In this document: positions 56,311 through 64,000 of the stretch, piece after piece
Numbering within the stretch: position 1 is the first letter of the stretch
How the letters are laid out: every line of letters starts with the position of its first letter
The notes under the pieces: model-generated
Database searches by the model: none
Told to the model about the DNA's origin: nothing
Seen by the model: the letters and a program-made list of their open reading frames with translations, nothing else
Made by a program: the position numbers and the translations under genes
Assembly: GCF_030848475.1 (NCBI RefSeq)
Contig: NZ_JAVDDS010000001.1
Coordinates: 124,001-188,000 of the forward strand
Origin: Herbivorax alkaliphila
GTDB lineage: Bacteria; Bacillota; Clostridia; Acetivibrionales; Acetivibrionaceae
Length of the DNA: 64,000 bases
Reading direction: 5' to 3'

Positions 56311-56637
56311 ATGAGTGATTCTTTTAATAAAAAAATATCTGAGCTTTTTGGAAAAATGGACGAAAGAATACTAGAGGCAAAAATCAGTTCCGCACTCGAA
56401 ATGTTAAATAATGGTGATTATGAGGAGCTGGCAAAAAAGATCAATAAAATGGACAAAGAAGAGCTTATTGAAAAAATTGATAATTTTGATGATTCAAAAT
56501 TACGGGAATTAAATATCGACAAAAATGAAATAAAACAAAAAATCAACACTGCAGACGTAGATAAACTAGCTGGTCTTCTTGGAGAAAAAGGCGATATACT
56601 TGCAAAAAAATTTAAAGGCTTGTTGGATAAAATTTAA
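56311..56637 (+). CDS. Conserved-type small acidic protein, unknown (trio member 1)
   Basis: 108 residues, all-helical, charged, with no cysteine and no membrane segment. Starts MSDSFNKKISELFGKMDE, close to the start of the next gene product (MSDDFNNRIKQLGDILG), so the two share a related N-terminus. Ribosome site GAAAGG. It is the first of three small genes before the SleB-like gene. Function unknown. Confidence 0.7.
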   Translation: MSDSFNKKISELFGKMDERILEAKISSALEMLNNGDYEELAKKINKMDKEELIEKIDNFDDSKLRELNIDKNEIKQKINTADVDKLAGLLGEKGDILAKKFKGLLDKI

Positions 56638-56692
56638 AACTTACATCTGCATGTACTAAAAAGCACATTCTTATAGGAGGTGAATTTGTTTT

Positions 56693-57091
56693 ATGAGTGA
56701 TGATTTCAACAATAGGATAAAACAACTAGGAGACATTTTGGGCAATGAAAATATATCAGAAAATCTAATCAATATACTTTCTTTGCTGGCAAACTCCACT
56801 AAAAAAGAAAACCCTCCTGAAGATATACAAAAGGAAGCTCCCGTGCAAAACAATACAAGTAGTAAAAAAGATACACCAAAAGAAGATTTTTATAAAAACG
56901 CAGAATTAATGCGTAAAATTAAAAATGTAATGAATGATGCTAACACCCTTGAAGACCCAAGAATTAATCTTTTAACTGCAATAAAGCCCTTTTTAAATAA
57001 TAGCAGGCAAAAAAAAGTAGGAGATTGTATAAAACTATTTCAAATGGTTCATGTAACTGACATGATGAATGATATTGAAAAAAGTATGTGA
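56693..57091 (+). CDS. Small protein, unknown (trio member 2)
   Basis: 132 residues. A helical N-terminus, a low-complexity Lys/Pro/Asn linker (about 44-70) and a conserved-looking C-terminal part (DPRINLLTAIKPFLNNSRQKK, given in pieces: DPRINLLTAIKPF and CIKLFQMVHVTDMM). AGGAGGTGA precedes the ATG. I recall similar unnamed proteins in Clostridia but no function. 55 bp after trio member 1, 13 bp before member 3. Confidence 0.75.
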   Translation: MSDDFNNRIKQLGDILGNENISENLINILSLLANSTKKENPPEDIQKEAPVQNNTSSKKDTPKEDFYKNAELMRKIKNVMNDANTLEDPRINLLTAIKPFLNNSRQKKVGDCIKLFQMVHVTDMMNDIEKSM

Positions 57092-57104
57092 AAGGGGGAC
57101 TTGA

Positions 57105-57449
57105 ATGATTTATGGCGTGGTTCCCAGACGCAGAAGATATCCTTTGAAAAATCCACGCAATTTTGCATATAATAGAACATCTTCTGATAGTACTGCAAAA
57201 AAAGTAGAAGAGATTCCTCTTCCAAATAAAGTCGATACTGTCAATGATAAGAAAGATAATGATACTGGATTTTCACACAAAAAAACCAAAACAAACAAAA
57301 GGTTATCTTTAACAGATTTTATTTCAAAACGCTTTAAAACTGATGAAATAATACTCCTTGGTTTAATTTTTCTACTTCTAGAAGAAAGAATAAATGATGA
57401 TTATTTGTTAATAATACTCACATACCTTCTGATTACTGGAATGGATTAA
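57105..57449 (+). CDS. Small protein with C-terminal hydrophobic helices (trio member 3)
   Basis: 114 residues: a basic, Arg/Pro/Asn-rich start (YGVVPRRRRYPL), a polar low-complexity middle, and a hydrophobic C-terminus (EIILLGLIFLLLEER, DYLLIILTYLLI). It looks like a tail-anchored membrane protein. GGGGGA ribosome site before the ATG. Immediately followed by a terminator, so the trio forms one transcript. Confidence 0.75.
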   Translation: MIYGVVPRRRRYPLKNPRNFAYNRTSSDSTAKKVEEIPLPNKVDTVNDKKDNDTGFSHKKTKTNKRLSLTDFISKRFKTDEIILLGLIFLLLEERINDDYLLIILTYLLITGMD

Positions 57450-57474
57450 GAGACTTTTAAGTCTCTTTTTTTTA
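57448..57474 (+). terminator. Hairpin terminator after the trio
   Basis: AAGAGAC (57448-57454) and GTCTCTT (57461-57467) with a run of T after it; the left arm overlaps the stop codon. Confidence 0.9.
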
Positions 57475-57605
57475 TGTATTTTTACATTTATAATAATTTG
57501 ATTTAAAAATAGACAAAATAGATATTATACTATTTTGAAGTTAATAAATTAATCTAGTTTTAATGGTGAACTATTTAAATCAACAATTATAAAGGAGGAT
57601 GTCTT

Positions 57606-58298
57606 TTGCGTAAAAAAATACTATTATTGATTACAATAATTGCCACATTTATAATTACAGGTAGTTTGTATCTATATAGGGTTGAGGTATCTGAACTATA
57701 TAGTTACAGTCGTGCTGCTGTATCCTATTATGGTTCTAGAAGCCAACAAGTGGTGGATATTCAAACTCGTCTGGCAAATTGGGGATACTATGATGGAAAC
57801 GTTGATGGAATTTTTGGTATAAAAACTTACAGGGCTGTAAGACTATTCCAATCTACGAATGGTTTAACAGTAGACGGAATAGTGGGACCAGAAACTTTAA
57901 CGGCATTAGGACTTCCAACAGGTGATACCACTCCTAACCCAGCTGACAAGGATTTAAACCTTATGGCACATATAATACATGGTGAGGCAAGAGGAGAACC
58001 ATATACAGGTCAGGTAGCTGTCGGAGCAGTTGTCTTAAACCGTGTACGAGATAGCAGGTTCCCAAACACTATTGCTGGAGTTGTATACCAGCCTGGAGCA
58101 TTTGATGCAGTAGCTGATGGACAAATTAACCTTCCCCCTAATGATACTTCATACAGAGCTGCACGAGATGCTCTAAATGGATGGGATCCTTCTGGTGGAG
58201 CACTTTATTACTACAACCCGGTAACTGCCCGAAGTCAATGGATATGGACAAGACCTATAATTAAGACCATAGGAAAGCATAATTTTGCCGGTCAATAA
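57606..58298 (+). CDS. sleB: SleB-type spore cortex-lytic / cell-wall hydrolase
   Basis: 230 residues from a TTG start (AAAGGAGG 8 bases upstream). An N-terminal membrane or signal helix (5-25), a peptidoglycan-binding type 1 domain (about 38-100; VVDIQTRLANWGYYDGNVDGIFG pattern) and a SleB/Hydrolase_2 lytic transglycosylase domain (about 115-230; IIHGEARGEPYTGQVAVGAVVLNR, with catalytic Glu, and YQPGAFDAVADGQI). SleB proteins open the spore cortex at germination, although vegetative homologues exist. Supports a spore-forming host. Confidence 0.92.
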   Translation: MRKKILLLITIIATFIITGSLYLYRVEVSELYSYSRAAVSYYGSRSQQVVDIQTRLANWGYYDGNVDGIFGIKTYRAVRLFQSTNGLTVDGIVGPETLTALGLPTGDTTPNPADKDLNLMAHIIHGEARGEPYTGQVAVGAVVLNRVRDSRFPNTIAGVVYQPGAFDAVADGQINLPPNDTSYRAARDALNGWDPSGGALYYYNPVTARSQWIWTRPIIKTIGKHNFAGQ

Positions 58299-58359
58299 AA
58301 TCCCGGTGCATCAAGAGCCTTTCATATAAAGTATTTCAATGCTTCCCAAGACTTTATGT

Positions 58360-58430
58360 AAAAAAGTCGGCTTCGCCGATTTAAGGCTAGGGTAATCCTT
58401 TAAAGTACAGCCTTTCGGTAGACTTTTTTG
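58360..58430 (+). ncRNA. Structured transcript end (branched hairpin)
   Basis: AAAAAAGTC (58360-58368) pairs with GACTTTTTT (58421-58429); inside are TCGGC-TTC-GCCGA (58367-58379) and AAGGCT/AGCCTT (58383-58388, 58409-58414). It follows sleB and ends in T6, so it may be a complex terminator or a small structured RNA. Confidence 0.4.
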
Positions 58431-58462
58431 ATGCCAGAAAGCAATGCACTTTCTTAGCCATT

Positions 58463-58490
58463 AAAAAAGGGGCACTTAAGCCCCTTTTTT
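58463..58490. terminator. Bidirectional hairpin terminator
   Basis: AAAAAAGGGGC (58463-58473) and GCCCCTTTTTT (58480-58490) around a 6-base loop, between convergent genes. Confidence 0.93.
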
Positions 58491-58497
58491 TAATCTT

Positions 58498-59400
58498 TCA
58501 ACTTTCTTTTTTAACTACCCTTTTTTTAAACAACAAAAATCTTGAAAATATAAATACTGTTAACAGGATAAATAATACCGTCTTAATAATCCAATTTAAT
58601 AAAATCAAAACCAAAAATCTTAAAATTCCCATGCCCTGACCTCCAGCCATAAGGGAATTTAAATACATAAGCAGTAATTGAAAAGAACAAAAAACCACAT
58701 CAAATACCATCAAAAAGGCAACAACTTTCCAGAAAAAAGTGTCCGCAGCTTTTTTTCCGATTGCAAAAATTTTACCCTTAAAACTAAATGCTGCTGGATA
58801 CCAAAATAGCATATATATCCTAAAAAACATAAATCCAAAAAACAAAACAATCGCTGTAATTATTGTAAATAAAACAGCCAAACCTAAAAAGTCAAATTCC
58901 CCTTCTATTTGCCCTCTCAAAAGTGCTATAGCAGGAATTGATACCACCACCATAAAGGCAACAAATAATATAGTATAAAGTATTGTAGCTGCAGATATAA
59001 ATGACATTCTCCAAAAATGCTGTTTTACACCTTTTAAATATTGACTTTTTAAAAATTCAGCATTTAAGATTCCTTTCTCTGCTTTAGATTTTTTGGACAA
59101 AAAATTATTTAAAGAATGAAAAAGTCCCGAAGATATAAAGCCCATTAAAAATCCAGATACCACAATACCAATAAGTCCATATATTAAATATTCAATTTGA
59201 AACAAATATTTAAATGCAAACTGAATAACATACATCATATTATCCAGTACATTCCCACTTCTAAGTACAGACATACCTAAAACAAATGGAAAGAAAAAAT
59301 AATACTCAATAATACAATAAATTAATGTTATTAAACCAAAAATTATAAGTAAATCATACCTCTTTAAAAACGGTTTAATTGCAATAAGTAATTTTTTCAT
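58498..59400 (-). CDS. Polytopic membrane protein, unknown
   Basis: 300 residues from the ATG at 59400, which follows GGGGAG; the longer frame upstream is excluded by this site. About six hydrophobic helices with a long basic cytoplasmic loop near 110-125 (FLSKKSKAEKG). The repeated helix pairs and short motifs resemble the DUF975/glycerophosphoryl-diester membrane-domain type of Firmicute proteins, but I could not name a family. A single gene downstream of tex. Confidence 0.65.
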   Translation of the reverse strand: MKKLLIAIKPFLKRYDLLIIFGLITLIYCIIEYYFFFPFVLGMSVLRSGNVLDNMMYVIQFAFKYLFQIEYLIYGLIGIVVSGFLMGFISSGLFHSLNNFLSKKSKAEKGILNAEFLKSQYLKGVKQHFWRMSFISAATILYTILFVAFMVVVSIPAIALLRGQIEGEFDFLGLAVLFTIITAIVLFFGFMFFRIYMLFWYPAAFSFKGKIFAIGKKAADTFFWKVVAFLMVFDVVFCSFQLLLMYLNSLMAGGQGMGILRFLVLILLNWIIKTVLFILLTVFIFSRFLLFKKRVVKKES

Positions 59401-59503
59401 AAAAAATCTCCCCTGATATTTCTCTAAGTAAAAAACCAAACTAATTATAACATATACTAGTGGCAGCTGCAATCAATGTCGTAAATTCTCCCCCATCTCT
59501 TAT

Positions 59504-61654
59504 CTACTGCTTCATAGACAGTGATATTCTATTTCTTTTTGCATCAACCTCTAATATTTTTACCTTTACTATATCACCTACAGATACTACTTCCATTGGA
59601 TTTTTAACATATCTGTCACTTAATTGTGATATATGAACTAAACCGTCCTGATGAACTCCTATATCAACAAAAGCTCCAAAATCCGCAACATTTCTTACAG
59701 TACCTGTTAATTCCATGCCAGGTTTTAAATCTTTAATGTCAAGTACATCTGTTAAAAGTATTGGCTTTGGAAGTTCGTCTCTTGGATCTCTTCCAGGTTT
59801 TAAAAGCTCATTTATTATATCTCTAAGAGTGGGCACACCTACTCCTATCTCATCTGCTATACTGGATACACTTCTTTTATCTACTTCTGTATTAAATTTT
59901 GTAAGCTTTTTTTCTTTTACATCTTTTAGAGTATAGCCCATTTTATCAATAAGTTTTTTGGCTGACTCGTACGATTCTGGATGTACTGAAGTATTGTCTA
60001 AAACATTGTCACCATCCTGTATCCTTAAAAAACCTGCACATTGCTCATATGCTTTATCTCCAAGTTTTTTTACTTTTTTTAATTCTTTTCTGTTTTTAAA
60101 TTTGCCATTAGTCGCTCTGTACTCAACTATATTTTTGGCAACAGCTGAGTTAACACCTGAAACATAGGATAAAAGAGAACTAGACGCTGTATTTAAATCT
60201 ACTCCAACGCTGTTTACACAATCCTCCACCACTCCCTTCAATTCTTCTCCCAGTCTTTTTTGATTCATGTCATGCTGGTATTGTCCAACCCCTATTGCCT
60301 TTGGATCTATCTTCACAAGTTCTGCCAAAGGATCTTGCAGTCTCCTTGCAATTGACACAGCACTTCTTAGCGAAACATCATATTCAGGAAATTCTTCTGC
60401 TGCAAGCTTTGAAGCCGAGTAGACAGATGCACCTGATTCACTGACTACCATATAATATACTTTTCTGTCCAGTTGCTTTATAAGATCTGCAACAAAAATT
60501 TCCGACTCCTTTGAAGCAGTTCCATTTCCAATAGAAATCAAGTCCACATTGTGTTTATCTATTAGACCGGATACAATCTCTTTTGCCTCTTTAGTCTTGT
60601 TTTGTGGAGGTGTGGGATAAACCACAGCCACATCTAAAACTTTGCCGGTATCGTCAACCACAGCAATTTTACAACCTGTTCTATAGGCTGGGTCAAGCCC
60701 CATTACTGTTCTTCCCTTTACTGGAGGCTGAAGCAAAAGATTTTTTAAGTTTAAAGCAAAAACCTTCATGGCCTGTTCTTGAGCAGTTTCAGTAAGCTCA
60801 TTTCTCACTTCTCTCTCAACTGAGGGAAATATTAAGCGATTATATGAATCTTCCAAAGCCTCTTCAACATACTTAGAAACAGGCACTGCTGGTTTTTTTA
60901 TAACATTTCCTTTTAAATAGTTAATCACTTTTTCTTCAGGCACATCTAATTTTACCTGTAAAAAATCTTCTTTCTCCCCTCTGTTTAGGGCAAGAATCCT
61001 GTGCCTTGCAATTTTAGATACAGACTCTGAAAAATCATAATACATCCTGTAAACAGAATCCTCTTCTTTTTTTGATTTTGATACAATCAAACCTGATTGT
61101 ATAAATATCTTTCTTATATCCTTTCTAAATTTTGGATTATCCGAAATTTCCTCTGCAATTATATCCATTGCACCCTTTAGTACATCTTCAACTGAATTTA
61201 CTCCCTTTTCATCGTCTATAAAAGTCTTTGCAACATCATCAACATCTGCATTTAAATCACCTTGATCAAATATAATATTTGCCAGTGGTTCAAGACCTTT
61301 TTCTTTTGCAACTGTGGCTCTAGTTCTTCTCTTTGGTCTAAATGGTCTATATATATCATCAATTTCTTGCAAGGTCACAGCTTTTAAAAGGTTCTTCTCT
61401 ATATCCTGTGTAAGATTTCCCTGCTCGTCAATTAATCGCTTAACTTCTTCCTTCCTCTCTTCGAGATTTCTCAAATAAACTAATCTTTCATGAAATTCTC
61501 TTAAAACCTGATCATCCAACTCGCCAGTCATTTCTTTTCTGTATCTAGCAATGAAAGGTATTGTGTTACCATCATCTATTAATTTAATTGTGTTTTCCAA
61601 TTGAAAAGGTTTTAGTTTAAACTCTTTAATGAGTATTGAACTAATATCCGCCAT
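59504..61654 (-). CDS. tex: Tex-type transcription accessory protein, S1 RNA-binding
   Basis: 716 residues from the ATG at 61654 (GGGAGG upstream). Complete Tex layout: N-terminal helical domain (QLENTIKLIDDGNTIPFIARYRKEMTG), YqgF/RNase H-like domain (VMGLDPAYRTGCKIAVVD; SIGNGTASKESE), helix-hairpin-helix motifs (LNTASSSLLSYVSGVNSAVAKNIV) and a C-terminal S1 domain (GTVRNVADFGAFVDIGVHQDGLVHISQLS). Cytoplasmic nucleic-acid-binding protein with a role in transcription and RNA handling. Not clustered with related genes. Confidence 0.96.
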   Translation of the reverse strand: MADISSILIKEFKLKPFQLENTIKLIDDGNTIPFIARYRKEMTGELDDQVLREFHERLVYLRNLEERKEEVKRLIDEQGNLTQDIEKNLLKAVTLQEIDDIYRPFRPKRRTRATVAKEKGLEPLANIIFDQGDLNADVDDVAKTFIDDEKGVNSVEDVLKGAMDIIAEEISDNPKFRKDIRKIFIQSGLIVSKSKKEEDSVYRMYYDFSESVSKIARHRILALNRGEKEDFLQVKLDVPEEKVINYLKGNVIKKPAVPVSKYVEEALEDSYNRLIFPSVEREVRNELTETAQEQAMKVFALNLKNLLLQPPVKGRTVMGLDPAYRTGCKIAVVDDTGKVLDVAVVYPTPPQNKTKEAKEIVSGLIDKHNVDLISIGNGTASKESEIFVADLIKQLDRKVYYMVVSESGASVYSASKLAAEEFPEYDVSLRSAVSIARRLQDPLAELVKIDPKAIGVGQYQHDMNQKRLGEELKGVVEDCVNSVGVDLNTASSSLLSYVSGVNSAVAKNIVEYRATNGKFKNRKELKKVKKLGDKAYEQCAGFLRIQDGDNVLDNTSVHPESYESAKKLIDKMGYTLKDVKEKKLTKFNTEVDKRSVSSIADEIGVGVPTLRDIINELLKPGRDPRDELPKPILLTDVLDIKDLKPGMELTGTVRNVADFGAFVDIGVHQDGLVHISQLSDRYVKNPMEVVSVGDIVKVKILEVDAKRNRISLSMKQ

Positions 61655-61679
61655 TAAAATCCTCCCTTGTTTTAACATG

Positions 61680-61775
61680 TCTTAGAAATAACTTTGTATT
61701 CTCAAGAACAAAATCCCAATGATTTAACGGGTTTTGGACAATGAAAATCGGATATTATTTCTTAGACATTGCTTA
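61680..61775 (+). repeat. 95-bp palindromic repeat (family A, copy 3)
   Basis: CTTAGAAATAAC at the left and TATTATTTCTTAG at the right, with GATTTAACGGGTTTTGGACA in the middle, as at 37471. It lies between the 1-phosphofructokinase gene and tex. Confidence 0.85.
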
Positions 61776-61780
61776 GTATA

Positions 61781-62716
61781 TCATGTAGATAATTTTTTAA
61801 TATTTATACCTTTTGTTAATTCATAAACTTCTTGTCTATCAACCATTCCAACATTTATGTACTGTGCATTATTTACACCACATGCCATTGCAAGCCTTAA
61901 AGCCTCTTTTAAACTATACCCTTTTTTAAGCCCTGTAGCAAATCCTGCAACTAAAGAATCACCTGAACCAACTGTATTTATAACCTCTATATCAGGAACC
62001 TCTGCTAGGAAAGCTTCCTTTTCTGTCACTAAAACAGCACCTTTTTCACCTAAAGATACTATTACTACTTTTATTCCATCTGCAATAATTTCACCACATA
62101 CTTTTAATATTAAATCAACAGTGTCAATTTTTTTTGCTGCTAAAATCTGCAATTCTCTAATGTTCGGTTTTATCATATAGGGCTTCGCTTTAGCACCTTC
62201 TTTTAAAACTTCACCACTTGTATCAAGAATTACCGGTATGTTTTCTTGCTTGGCATTTTCAATAATCAGGGCATAAAAATCCTTAGGACATCCATTTGGA
62301 AGTCCACCAGATAAAACAAGAACTTCAGTACATTTTATTATTTCATTAAAATTTATAAGAAATTTATCTAAATCTTTTGAAGTAACAGAAAAGCCTTTTT
62401 CTAAAATTTCTGTTTCAGTTTTATTTTTTTTATCTATTATATTGATATTTGTCCTTGTTTCCCCTTTTACCTCAACAAAATTCACGCTAACACCAAGGTC
62501 TGTCATTTGGTTTTCAATCCAATCGCCTTCTTGACCACCTTTAAACCCTGTAGTTAATACTTTTTCATCAAGTATTTTGACCACTCTTGCAACATTTATT
62601 CCTTTACCGCCTGCAGATTTCACAGGCTCACCTGCTCTAAACATTTTTCCAGATTTAAAATCTTCAATGAAATATATTTTATCAACAGCAGGATTTAACG
62701 CAACTGTAGTTATCAT
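61781..62716 (-). CDS. 1-phosphofructokinase family sugar kinase
   Basis: 311-residue PfkB-type kinase of the FruK/LacC subgroup, which phosphorylates fructose-1-phosphate or tagatose-6-phosphate. Start ITTVALNPAVDKIYFI, signature SAGGKGINVARVVKIL, and NTVGSGDSLVAGFATGL with the catalytic Asp and anion hole. No PTS or FruR gene is adjacent in this window, so the exact sugar phosphate is not fixed. The start at 62716 is an ATG with AAAGGGG upstream. Confidence 0.92.
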   Translation of the reverse strand: MITTVALNPAVDKIYFIEDFKSGKMFRAGEPVKSAGGKGINVARVVKILDEKVLTTGFKGGQEGDWIENQMTDLGVSVNFVEVKGETRTNINIIDKKNKTETEILEKGFSVTSKDLDKFLINFNEIIKCTEVLVLSGGLPNGCPKDFYALIIENAKQENIPVILDTSGEVLKEGAKAKPYMIKPNIRELQILAAKKIDTVDLILKVCGEIIADGIKVVIVSLGEKGAVLVTEKEAFLAEVPDIEVINTVGSGDSLVAGFATGLKKGYSLKEALRLAMACGVNNAQYINVGMVDRQEVYELTKGINIKKLST

Positions 62717-62768
62717 AATTACCCCTTTAAAAAAACAATTTTTTAAAATTATATCATAAATTTATGTT

Positions 62769-64000
62769 CTATTTTTCTGAATTTATAATTACCTTTATTT
62801 TTTCTAAATATTTTTCAGAAATTTCCTCTGCAATTTCAGGATTGTCTCCTTCTGAATAAACTCTACAAAGAGGCATATCAGCATCTGGCAATACAAGCAC
62901 CCATCCATTTTCAAAGATAAACTTAACCCCGTCTAACAATTCAACCTTTTCACCATTTTTTTCAGTTATTAGAGTTCTCATAACACGTCCCTTTAACTCC
63001 CATGGACAGAAGATTTTTTTCTTGCTCAAATGGAACTCTGGAATTTCATTAAGAGATTCTGTCAAAGTCGTATCTTCTATACACAAGTACTCAATTATCT
63101 TTACAAGACCAGCTAATGCATCGAAATTGAGCAGGAATTGGTTCATATTTTTTCTGTTTTTAAATAAATTATAATTTAGCATCTGTTCCATTACTGCCTG
63201 AGGAGAAGTTTTTGTTCTGACTATTTTCCCATCAAATTTATCCGCTATATCTTCAATTACAGATGGTGCAGTAATAGGTACAGCAACCTTAGAATTTGGA
63301 GACACTCTAAATGTAATTAAAGATGTCAGTGCGATAAATAAATCATCTTCTACAACATTGCCATACTTGTCTATAAGAGCAAGTGCCTCTCCATTACTGT
63401 CTATAAAAGCTGCAAAACTTGCACCACTGCTGTTTATCTCATCTACAATTGCAGTGTGTTCACTTAAATTTGCAGAAGAAAAGCTGGCAACTTTACATCC
63501 TAAATCTGTTAACATAGGTACCACAATAGATATTACAAAATCAGAAGGAGAAACAATGCACAGTTTAGGCGGATTTTCTCTTATAGTTTCCACATCTACC
63601 TCATTTAAAATAGATCTTACATAATAGTTTTTAAAATCAGTTATATTGTTAAGTCGGCTGATTTCTTCTCCTGAACACCGCTTAAAATCTTCACGGAAAA
63701 AAGAATTTTCAATTTTTCTTTCCATTACTCTGCTTATACTTGCACCCTTAGCATCCATAAAGTCAACTTTTAATTTGTTTGGATTATCATCACTAATCTT
63801 TATATGTATTCCACCTTCTACCGACAAAAAACTTATCGCATGCCGTGATATTGGAGTAAGAAGGCTACTTAAGTTAAAAACCTCAACACCTACCGACAAA
63901 ATACCTGATATAAAAGCATGCTTAAACATTCTTGCTGAACTTGATGTGGTTGAACTAACAACAACTTTTGAACCCTTTTTTAAAGTTGAACCATAAGCAG
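62769..64000 (-). CDS. Phosphohexomutase-like domain protein (5' end outside window)
   Basis: At least 410 residues; the frame is open upstream of the first ATG at 63929 to the window edge (AYGSTLKKGSKVVVSSTTSSSARMFKHA). It resembles the phosphomannomutase-like part of fused mannose-1-phosphate guanylyltransferase/mutase proteins: SSTTSSSARM at the place of the phosphoserine loop, ISGILSVGVEVFNLSSLLTPI, RHAISFLSVEGGIHIKIS and a C-terminal GWVLVLPDADMPLCRVYSEGD sugar-phosphate-binding part. The metal-binding DGDADR-type motif is not seen (FIDSNGEALALID instead), so catalytic activity is uncertain. The missing N-terminus would probably hold a nucleotidyltransferase and a left-handed helix domain. 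Confidence 0.75.
   Translation of the reverse strand, partial: AYGSTLKKGSKVVVSSTTSSSARMFKHAFISGILSVGVEVFNLSSLLTPISRHAISFLSVEGGIHIKISDDNPNKLKVDFMDAKGASISRVMERKIENSFFREDFKRCSGEEISRLNNITDFKNYYVRSILNEVDVETIRENPPKLCIVSPSDFVISIVVPMLTDLGCKVASFSSANLSEHTAIVDEINSSGASFAAFIDSNGEALALIDKYGNVVEDDLFIALTSLITFRVSPNSKVAVPITAPSVIEDIADKFDGKIVRTKTSPQAVMEQMLNYNLFKNRKNMNQFLLNFDALAGLVKIIEYLCIEDTTLTESLNEIPEFHLSKKKIFCPWELKGRVMRTLITEKNGEKVELLDGVKFIFENGWVLVLPDADMPLCRVYSEGDNPEIAEEISEKYLEKIKVIINSEK

Noticed and set aside
57606-58298. The SleB-like gene as a phage endolysin
   Set aside because: Domain order (signal helix, peptidoglycan-binding domain, SleB domain) and absence of holin or phage genes fit a cellular enzyme.

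Overview
The window is AT-rich DNA from a low-GC, Gram-positive, anaerobic-type Firmicute, most likely a spore-forming Clostridia-like bacterium. The evidence is strong GGAGG-type ribosome sites, frequent TTG/GTG starts, a spore photoproduct lyase, a SleB-type cortex hydrolase, a ferredoxin-era style thiol/flavin redox operon, and IS200/IS605 and ISLre2 remnants. The genus cannot be fixed from the sequence alone. No rRNA, tRNA or CRISPR array was seen.

Region 1 (1-20.1 kb, minus strand) is one long tightly packed chemosensory/phosphorelay locus. In transcription order it encodes a free HPt protein, a stand-alone receiver, a 7TM hybrid kinase, a PAS kinase with a cysteine cluster, CheX, a CheA-like protein whose ATPase domain is degenerate, a second receiver, CheD, CheB, a compact CheA, CheW, one transmembrane MCP, CheR, a large CheA with two HPt domains, and a hybrid kinase with two receivers that runs off the window. 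No flagellar or pilus gene is present. This is the most unusual system in the window: classical chemotaxis adaptation parts are mixed with hybrid kinases, free HPt and receiver proteins, and a probable CheA pseudokinase.

Region 2 (20.1-29.2 kb) holds a degenerate IS605-type remnant, a secreted cutinase/PET-hydrolase-like serine hydrolase, a yjbQ - nucleosidase - spore photoproduct lyase - short-chain dehydrogenase run, a TIM-barrel glycosidase-like protein, a PrsA-like foldase lipoprotein, and a voltage-gated K+ channel with a C-terminal zinc ribbon.

Region 3 (29.2-32.4 kb) is a wrecked DUF58-type operon. Its DUF58 gene has lost its 5' part to a mosaic of a truncated tnpB and a truncated, stop-interrupted ISLre2 transposase. 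Region 4 (32.4-45.4 kb) has a TipA-like MerR regulator with a 19-bp-spacer promoter, a MutS-like ATPase, a carbohydrate-type binding lipoprotein with a structured leader, a secreted CBM2-esterase, a YesM/YesN two-component pair, and an orphan HsdR-like nuclease-helicase with an N-terminal DUF4145-like domain.

Region 5 (45.5-51.9 kb) contains the remnant of a DUF234 ATPase beside a 44-bp palindrome, a GT39-like membrane glycosyltransferase with an apparent AUA start, small membrane proteins, an EEP phosphodiesterase, a nitroreductase with an AraC/GyrI-like regulator, and a truncated DUF975 protein. Region 6 (52.0-56.0 kb) is a thiol-redox operon: CcdA, a TlpA/ResA-like protein, a thioredoxin-thioredoxin reductase fusion, a second reductase-like flavoprotein and a glutaredoxin. 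Region 7 (56.3-64 kb) has a trio of uncharacterised small proteins, SleB, a polytopic membrane protein, Tex, a 1-phosphofructokinase-type kinase and a partial phosphohexomutase-like protein.

Three families of dispersed, foldable intergenic repeats are visible: a ~95-bp palindromic element in three copies, a ~205-bp long-hairpin element with one deleted relative, and an IS605-end-like element in about four degenerate copies.
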